DNA from: Vulcanimicrobiota bacterium
Lineage (GTDB): Bacteria; Vulcanimicrobiota; Vulcanimicrobiia; Vulcanimicrobiales; Vulcanimicrobiaceae
Direction of reading: 5' to 3'
Length of the DNA: 64,000 bases
Assembly (NCBI GenBank): GCA_013036095.1
Contig: JAAXCW010000003.1
Location: 62,001 to 126,000, forward strand
Of the stretch, positions 59,866 through 64,000 are shown piece by piece. The notes under the pieces were generated by a model that saw only the letters and a program-made list of their open reading frames with translations, ran no database searches and had not been told where the DNA came from. Within the stretch, counting starts at the first letter, position 1. Each line of letters begins with the position of its first letter. A program made the position numbers and the translations under genes.

Positions 59866-60866
59866 ACGGATTCCTAACGCCGCAGTCGTCCATCTGGTGG
59901 ATGGTGCTCATCAAGTGCGCCGTACTGCTCCTTGTCGTGATCACGACGTTTGCATACGCGATGCTAGCCGAGCGCAAGGTCATGGGCTGGATGCAGTTGC
60001 GGCCGGGACCGAACCGCGTCGGTCCGTGGGGATTGCTTCAGCCGGCCGTCGATGCCGTCAAGCTGATATTAAAGGAAGATCTGACACCGAAGACAGCCGA
60101 TCCGCTGATTTACCGGCTGGCGCCGTTCATTTCGCTCGTCACCGCGTTTGCGGTCTACGCCGTCATCCCGTTTTCGGAGCCCGGTCCGGGAAACGTGTGG
60201 GCAGTCGGCGACGTCAACGCCGGCATCCTTTTGATCCTCGCCATGACGTCGATCGGTGTCTATGGGATTTCGCTCGGCGGATGGGCGTCCGGCTCGAAGT
60301 ATCCGCTGCTTGGCAGCGTGCGCTCCACCGCGCAACTTGTCAGTTACGAATTGGCAATGGGAATGTCGCTGGTCGGCGTGCTGATCCTCGCGGGCACCAC
60401 GTCGCTGGTCGGCATCGTCAATAGCCAAGCCAAATTGTGGTTCTTCGTTCCCCAATTCATCGGCTTCATGATTTACGTGATTACGGCCGTTGCCGAAACC
60501 AATCGCGCGCCGTTCGACCTGGTTGAAGCCGACGCCGAACTCGTCGGCGGTTTCAACACCGAATATTCCGGGCTGCGTTTCGGCCTATTCTTCATCGCCG
60601 AGTATATTAACATGCTGACCGTCTCTTGTATCGCGACGCTGCTTTTCTTGGGTGGCTGGAATGCGGTTGTGGGCTTGACGATCGTTCCCGGCATCGTGTG
60701 GTTCTTGTTAAAAGTGGCATTCTTTATGTTCGCGTACATCTGGCTACGCTCGACCTTCCCGCGGATCCGGTACGACCGTCTGATGGCGTTCGGCTGGAAA
60801 GTGCTGCTGCCGGTTGCGACGCTCAACCTGATCGCGACGGCGGCCTACGTGGCAGTGCGCGGATGA
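59862..60866 (+). CDS. nuoH: NADH-quinone oxidoreductase subunit H
   Basis: A 334-residue membrane subunit with eight helices. It has AERKVMGWMQLRPGPNRVGPWGLLQP, GGWASGSKYPLLGSVRSTAQLVSYE and the quinone-site AETNRAPFDLVEADAELVGGFNTEYSG (in segments). It links the peripheral arm to the proton-pumping arm. The GTG start overlaps nuoG by 4 bases. Confidence 0.96.
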   Translation: MNGFLTPQSSIWWMVLIKCAVLLLVVITTFAYAMLAERKVMGWMQLRPGPNRVGPWGLLQPAVDAVKLILKEDLTPKTADPLIYRLAPFISLVTAFAVYAVIPFSEPGPGNVWAVGDVNAGILLILAMTSIGVYGISLGGWASGSKYPLLGSVRSTAQLVSYELAMGMSLVGVLILAGTTSLVGIVNSQAKLWFFVPQFIGFMIYVITAVAETNRAPFDLVEADAELVGGFNTEYSGLRFGLFFIAEYINMLTVSCIATLLFLGGWNAVVGLTIVPGIVWFLLKVAFFMFAYIWLRSTFPRIRYDRLMAFGWKVLLPVATLNLIATAAYVAVRG

Positions 60867-61462
60867 GCCGGAAAAATCTCTACAACGTCGGCGCGCTCCT
60901 GGCCGGGCTCGGCGTCACGTTGAAGTTCATGTTTAAGCGCAAGCCGACGATTCAATATCCGTCGCGCAAGAAGAAGCACGCGCCGCGTTTCCACGGATTG
61001 CACGAACTGCGCCGCTATGGCGACGGCAAGGAGCGCTGCATCGGCTGCGAACTGTGCTCCAGTGTTTGCCCGGCTAACGCGATCACCGTCATCGGCGCGG
61101 AGAACTCACCTGCGGATCGCCGTTCTCCCGGCGAGCGTTACGCCGCGCGTTATGAAATCGACGAGCTGCGCTGCATTTTCTGCGGCATGTGCGAGGAAGC
61201 GTGTCCGACCGACGCGATCGTCCTTACGCCGCGGTTCGAGATGTCCGATTACCGCCGCGGCTCGTTCATTTATTCCAAAGACCGCCTTCTCGTGCCGCCC
61301 GAAGCCGGCACCGGCGTGGCCCCGGACGATCGGCCCAACGGCATTCCGTCCGATCTCGGGCGCGTAGCGGAAATTAAATCTACCGTGGACACCGCTGAAG
61401 GCTACGATGCGACTTGGCGCGGCACGATTCTCAAGACGCAAACCAAAGGCTTGGCCGAATGA
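60863..61462 (+). CDS. nuoI: NADH-quinone oxidoreductase subunit I
   Basis: A 199-residue subunit with two 4Fe-4S motifs: CIGCELCSSVCPANAI and CIFCGMCEEACPTDAI. RFHGLHELRRYGDGKERC before them is typical. Clusters N6a/N6b pass electrons towards NuoB. The ATG overlaps the nuoH stop; the frame is open upstream but not family-like. The stop overlaps nuoJ. Confidence 0.96.
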   Translation: MSRKNLYNVGALLAGLGVTLKFMFKRKPTIQYPSRKKKHAPRFHGLHELRRYGDGKERCIGCELCSSVCPANAITVIGAENSPADRRSPGERYAARYEIDELRCIFCGMCEEACPTDAIVLTPRFEMSDYRRGSFIYSKDRLLVPPEAGTGVAPDDRPNGIPSDLGRVAEIKSTVDTAEGYDATWRGTILKTQTKGLAE

Positions 61463-62061
61463 CCGTCGCGTTCTGGGTATTGGCGATGCTGCTGATCGCG
61501 TCGGCAATTTTCGTGATTACGGCGCAGAAGCCGGTCTACAGCGTTGCCGGTCTCCTGGCGCATTTTCTTTTTCTGGCGATCACCTACTTCATGCTCTCTG
61601 CCGAATTTTTGGCGGTCATTCAGCTGATCGTGTACAGTGGCGCGATTCTGATGCTGTTCGTTTTCGTTATCGCGCTACTTTCGAGCGGCGTTGCGCCATT
61701 TTCGGTTGGACCGGATCGTCTGCCGAAGATCGCCGCGCCTGCCATCGTCATCATCACGATTCTCCTGGGCTTCGTCGCTTATGCCGTCTCGCGCGAACCC
61801 GCCGTAACGCCGGCGCTGAACGGGGTTGTTACTGGGCCGGTCGGGACGGCCGGCGTGTTCGGTTCCGTGGCTGATTTCGGCCACGCGCTCTTCACGCTGA
61901 ACCTGCTGCCGTTTGAAATCACGGCGCTCATTCTCATGGTTGCCGTCGTCGGCGTGATCTTGCTGGCAGGCGATCACGTCCCCTACGTGCCGACCCGGCG
62001 CCGCGCTCGCGTCGTCGAACGCGACATGCGCGAGGCTATCGTGCGCGCGGGAGAAGAGTAG
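61459..62061 (+). CDS. nuoJ: NADH-quinone oxidoreductase subunit J
   Basis: A 200-residue, five-helix membrane subunit. It has PVYSVAGLLAHFLFLAITYFMLSAEFLAVIQLIVYSGAILMLFVFVI in order, including the conserved Tyr/Gly of helix 3. The ATG overlaps nuoI. A loop of about 40 residues (VTPALNGVVTGPVGTAGVF) lies between helices 4 and 5. Confidence 0.94.
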   Translation: MTVAFWVLAMLLIASAIFVITAQKPVYSVAGLLAHFLFLAITYFMLSAEFLAVIQLIVYSGAILMLFVFVIALLSSGVAPFSVGPDRLPKIAAPAIVIITILLGFVAYAVSREPAVTPALNGVVTGPVGTAGVFGSVADFGHALFTLNLLPFEITALILMVAVVGVILLAGDHVPYVPTRRRARVVERDMREAIVRAGEE

Positions 62062-62381
62062 TGCACGAGAATCTGCTCCCGGTCGCACTAGCAAATTATG
62101 TCGCTCTCTCGTCGGTCATTTTCTTCATCGGCGTCGCTGGTGTCGTGCTGCGCCGCAACCCGCTCATTATGCTGATGAGTATCGAACTGATGTGGAACGC
62201 GGCCAACCTGTTGTTTCTGGCGTTCGCGCGAGCATGGCTCAACAACGCCGGTCACATTTTCGCTTTTCTCGTCATTACCGTAGCCGCCGCCGAAGCCGCG
62301 ATCGGTTTGGCTATCGTGGTGGTCGTCTTCCGGAGCCGCGCCAACGTTGACGTCGACGAAGTCGCGCTAATGAAAGGATGA
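62061..62381 (+). CDS. nuoK: NADH-quinone oxidoreductase subunit K
   Basis: A 106-residue, three-helix subunit. It has GVVLRRNPLIMLMSIELMWNAANLLF and the buried Glu in AAAEAAIGLAIVVVVFRSR, both needed for proton movement in the family. The GTG start overlaps the nuoJ stop by one base; its stop overlaps nuoL by 4 bases. Confidence 0.96.
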   Translation: MHENLLPVALANYVALSSVIFFIGVAGVVLRRNPLIMLMSIELMWNAANLLFLAFARAWLNNAGHIFAFLVITVAAAEAAIGLAIVVVVFRSRANVDVDEVALMKG

Positions 62382-64000
62382 ACGCAACGCCTCTGCCTCC
62401 CGCCGGCATCCCTCCGTTTCTGGGATCCGGCGGAGACTATCCGCTGCTGTTTCTTATCTGGCTGCTGCCGCTAGCCGGCGCGATTGCTTGTTGGGCATTC
62501 GGCCCGCAGCTGAAACGTGCCGCCGGGATTGTCGGAACTCTTGCTGTCGGAATCCCGTTCATCGCGACAATTCTGTCTTGGCAAGCGGCGAATTATGAAG
62601 AATCAACGTTGGGTAGCCTCGCTACGGGTGCGCGCGGAGAACCTCTGCATTCCGTGTGGGCGGCGTTGGGGCACGGCCAAGGGCTAGGGGTTTACGAGCA
62701 TCTTTTCAACTGGATGCGGGGGTTTGATTTCGGGCTCTTACTAGATCCGCTTTCTTTTATTTGGACGCTCATCATCACAGGCGTCGGCTTTCTCATCTTA
62801 TTGTATTCAATCGGATACATGTGGAACGACGGCGCGATCGCGCGGTTCTTCGCGTACATGAATTTCTTCATCTTCGCGATGCTTACTCTCGTGCTCTCCG
62901 ACAATTTTGTTGGGTTATTGGTCGGCTGGGGACTCGTTGGTTTAGCTTCGTACTTCCTGATTGGCTTCTGGTTTTTCAAGCCTACCGCGGTGGCGGCGGC
63001 GCGCAAGGCGTTTGTCATCAACGTCGTGGGTGACGTCGCGATCATGTTCGCGATTTTCATGATCTTCGCAAGAATCGGATCGATGAGCTTTGTAACGGTT
63101 TTCGCGAACGTGCCCGGCCTCGGCAGCTGGCTCTTCTGGGTTTGCCTGTTTCTGTTTATCGGCGCAGCCGCCAAGTCGGCGCAGATTCCGCTGCATACGT
63201 GGCTTCCCGACGCGATGGAAGGCCCGACGCCCGTTTCGGCGCTGATCCATGCTGCCACAATGGTCACGGCCGGCGTTTATCTCGTCGCCCGCTGCTGGCC
63301 GCTCTGGAGCGCATCGCACGAAGCGCAGCTGCTCGTGGGGACGGTCGGCGGCTTGACCGCGCTCGCCGGCGCGTTGCTCGGCATCGCACAGTGGGACATC
63401 AAACGAATCCTCGCCTATTCGACCATGTCGCAGATCGGCTACATGATCATGGGCGTCGGCGTGACGGCGTATCAAGCCGGCGTCGCGCATTTCTTCACGC
63501 ACGCGTTCTTCAAAGCATGTCTGTTTTTGGGCGCGGGCATCGTGATCCACGAACTCGCCGACGAACAGGATATCCGGCGCATGGGTGGCATGCGTTTACG
63601 CGCGCCCGTTGCGTTCTTTGCGATGTTTGCCGCTGTGCTGGCAATTAGCGGTTTTCCCGGCTTCGCCGGTTTCTTCAGCAAGGACGCGGTCATATTCGGC
63701 GCGCTCGAACATGGTCACCCGTGGCTGTACGTGCTCGGAATCGTCACCGCCGGGATCACCGCCTACTATATGTTCCGATTGTTTTTCGTGACCTTCTTCG
63801 GAACGTATCGCGGCGATTTGGATCCGGCGCAGTTGGGCGTGCTCAACCCGAGCTCACCGGCCGCCCACGAACCCGCGCACGGCGAGACCCACGCTCCCGC
63901 GTGGCTGATGGCCACGCCGGTAGCCATTCTCGGCATCTTTGCGGTCATCGCCGGCTACGTGATGATCGGATCGAATTCGCCCTGGAACCGTTTCTTCGCA
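62378..64000 (+). CDS. nuoL: NADH-quinone oxidoreductase subunit L (C-terminus beyond the window)
   Basis: The first 541 residues of the largest antiporter-like subunit. It has DPLSFIWTLIITGVGFLILLYSIGYM, AKSAQIPLHTWLPDAMEGPTPVSALIHAATMVTAGVYLVAR (in segments), and KRILAYSTMSQIGYMIMGVG. HAFFKACLFLGAG is also typical. It pumps protons and carries the long lateral helix at its C-terminus, which is not in the window. The N-terminus begins with a Pro-rich MNATPLPPAGIPPFLG. Confidence 0.95.
   Translation, partial: MNATPLPPAGIPPFLGSGGDYPLLFLIWLLPLAGAIACWAFGPQLKRAAGIVGTLAVGIPFIATILSWQAANYEESTLGSLATGARGEPLHSVWAALGHGQGLGVYEHLFNWMRGFDFGLLLDPLSFIWTLIITGVGFLILLYSIGYMWNDGAIARFFAYMNFFIFAMLTLVLSDNFVGLLVGWGLVGLASYFLIGFWFFKPTAVAAARKAFVINVVGDVAIMFAIFMIFARIGSMSFVTVFANVPGLGSWLFWVCLFLFIGAAAKSAQIPLHTWLPDAMEGPTPVSALIHAATMVTAGVYLVARCWPLWSASHEAQLLVGTVGGLTALAGALLGIAQWDIKRILAYSTMSQIGYMIMGVGVTAYQAGVAHFFTHAFFKACLFLGAGIVIHELADEQDIRRMGGMRLRAPVAFFAMFAAVLAISGFPGFAGFFSKDAVIFGALEHGHPWLYVLGIVTAGITAYYMFRLFFVTFFGTYRGDLDPAQLGVLNPSSPAAHEPAHGETHAPAWLMATPVAILGIFAVIAGYVMIGSNSPWNRFFA

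Overview
The window is about 64 kb of high-GC, densely packed bacterial chromosome with many 4-base ATGA/GTGA gene overlaps and frequent GTG starts. A TonB-dependent receptor, lipoproteins and an outer-membrane-barrel-like protein point to a diderm. The organism looks aerobic or facultative: it has NADH dehydrogenase, a BoxB-like diiron oxygenase and CoA-ester catabolism. It depends on cobalamin, with a B12-dependent MetH and a riboswitch-controlled B12 importer. The gene mix (DUF3494 ice-binding protein, copper-amine-oxidase-N domain protein, ligase-associated DNA repair set) would suit an uncultivated soil lineage such as Candidatus Eremiobacterota. That placement is inference; there is no rRNA or marker phylogeny here.

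Layout. 0-2 kb: ABC-2 exporter (ATPase, hexapeptide protein, partial permease) on the minus strand. 2-6.6 kb: cytidylate-kinase-like protein, MFS exporter, a tiny histone-like protein with its own promoter and terminator, an alpha/beta hydrolase and a secreted protein. 6.6-10.6 kb: Lhr-type helicase plus PdeM phosphoesterase, then a NUDIX hydrolase. 10.7-17.6 kb: CoA-ester catabolism (3-hydroxyacyl-CoA dehydrogenase, thiolase, aldehyde dehydrogenase; BoxB-like oxygenase, enoyl-CoA hydratase), with a degenerate tRNA between. 17.6-19.9 kb: DevC/DevA-type exporter. 20.4-25.2 kb: ATP-dependent DNA ligase and its exonuclease partner; the ligase is broken by a 2.8-kb segment of different character. 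25.3-30.7 kb: cysK, asparaginase II, metH. 30.7-35.5 kb: complete branched-chain amino acid ABC importer livKHMGF. 36-39.3 kb: Crp/Fnr regulator, stalk-domain barrel protein, ice-binding protein. 39.3-44.3 kb: nagA, phosphomannomutase, glnA. 44.4-49 kb: btuD-btuC-btuB behind a cobalamin riboswitch, with divergent btuF. 49-52.2 kb: HflX GTPase read in frame into a lipoprotein protease, potassium channel, small lipoprotein. 52.3-64 kb: nuoA-L (nuoL runs off the end), with a lipoprotein gene between nuoF and nuoG.

The most unusual content is a dispersed, two-hairpin repeat present at nine sites, some of them composite. Its shared ends are TGTCATCCTGAGC or TGTCATGGTGAGC, a GTCGAAGGA or GTCGAACCA core and a GTCGAGGGG end; the hairpin arms vary. 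Copies lie inside reading frames (twice in nuoG, once each in pdeM and at the start of livF), supply the stop codon of the NUDIX gene, and supply the apparent ribosome binding sites of livH and nuoE. The second notable point is the broken DNA ligase. Its N- and C-terminal parts remain, but the adenylation core is replaced by an AT-richer segment carrying three orphan genes and a tRNA-Asn-like remnant. The other partners of that repair system are intact.

Limits: all family assignments are from motif recognition by eye. Start sites and boundaries of the inserted segment are approximate to a few bases.
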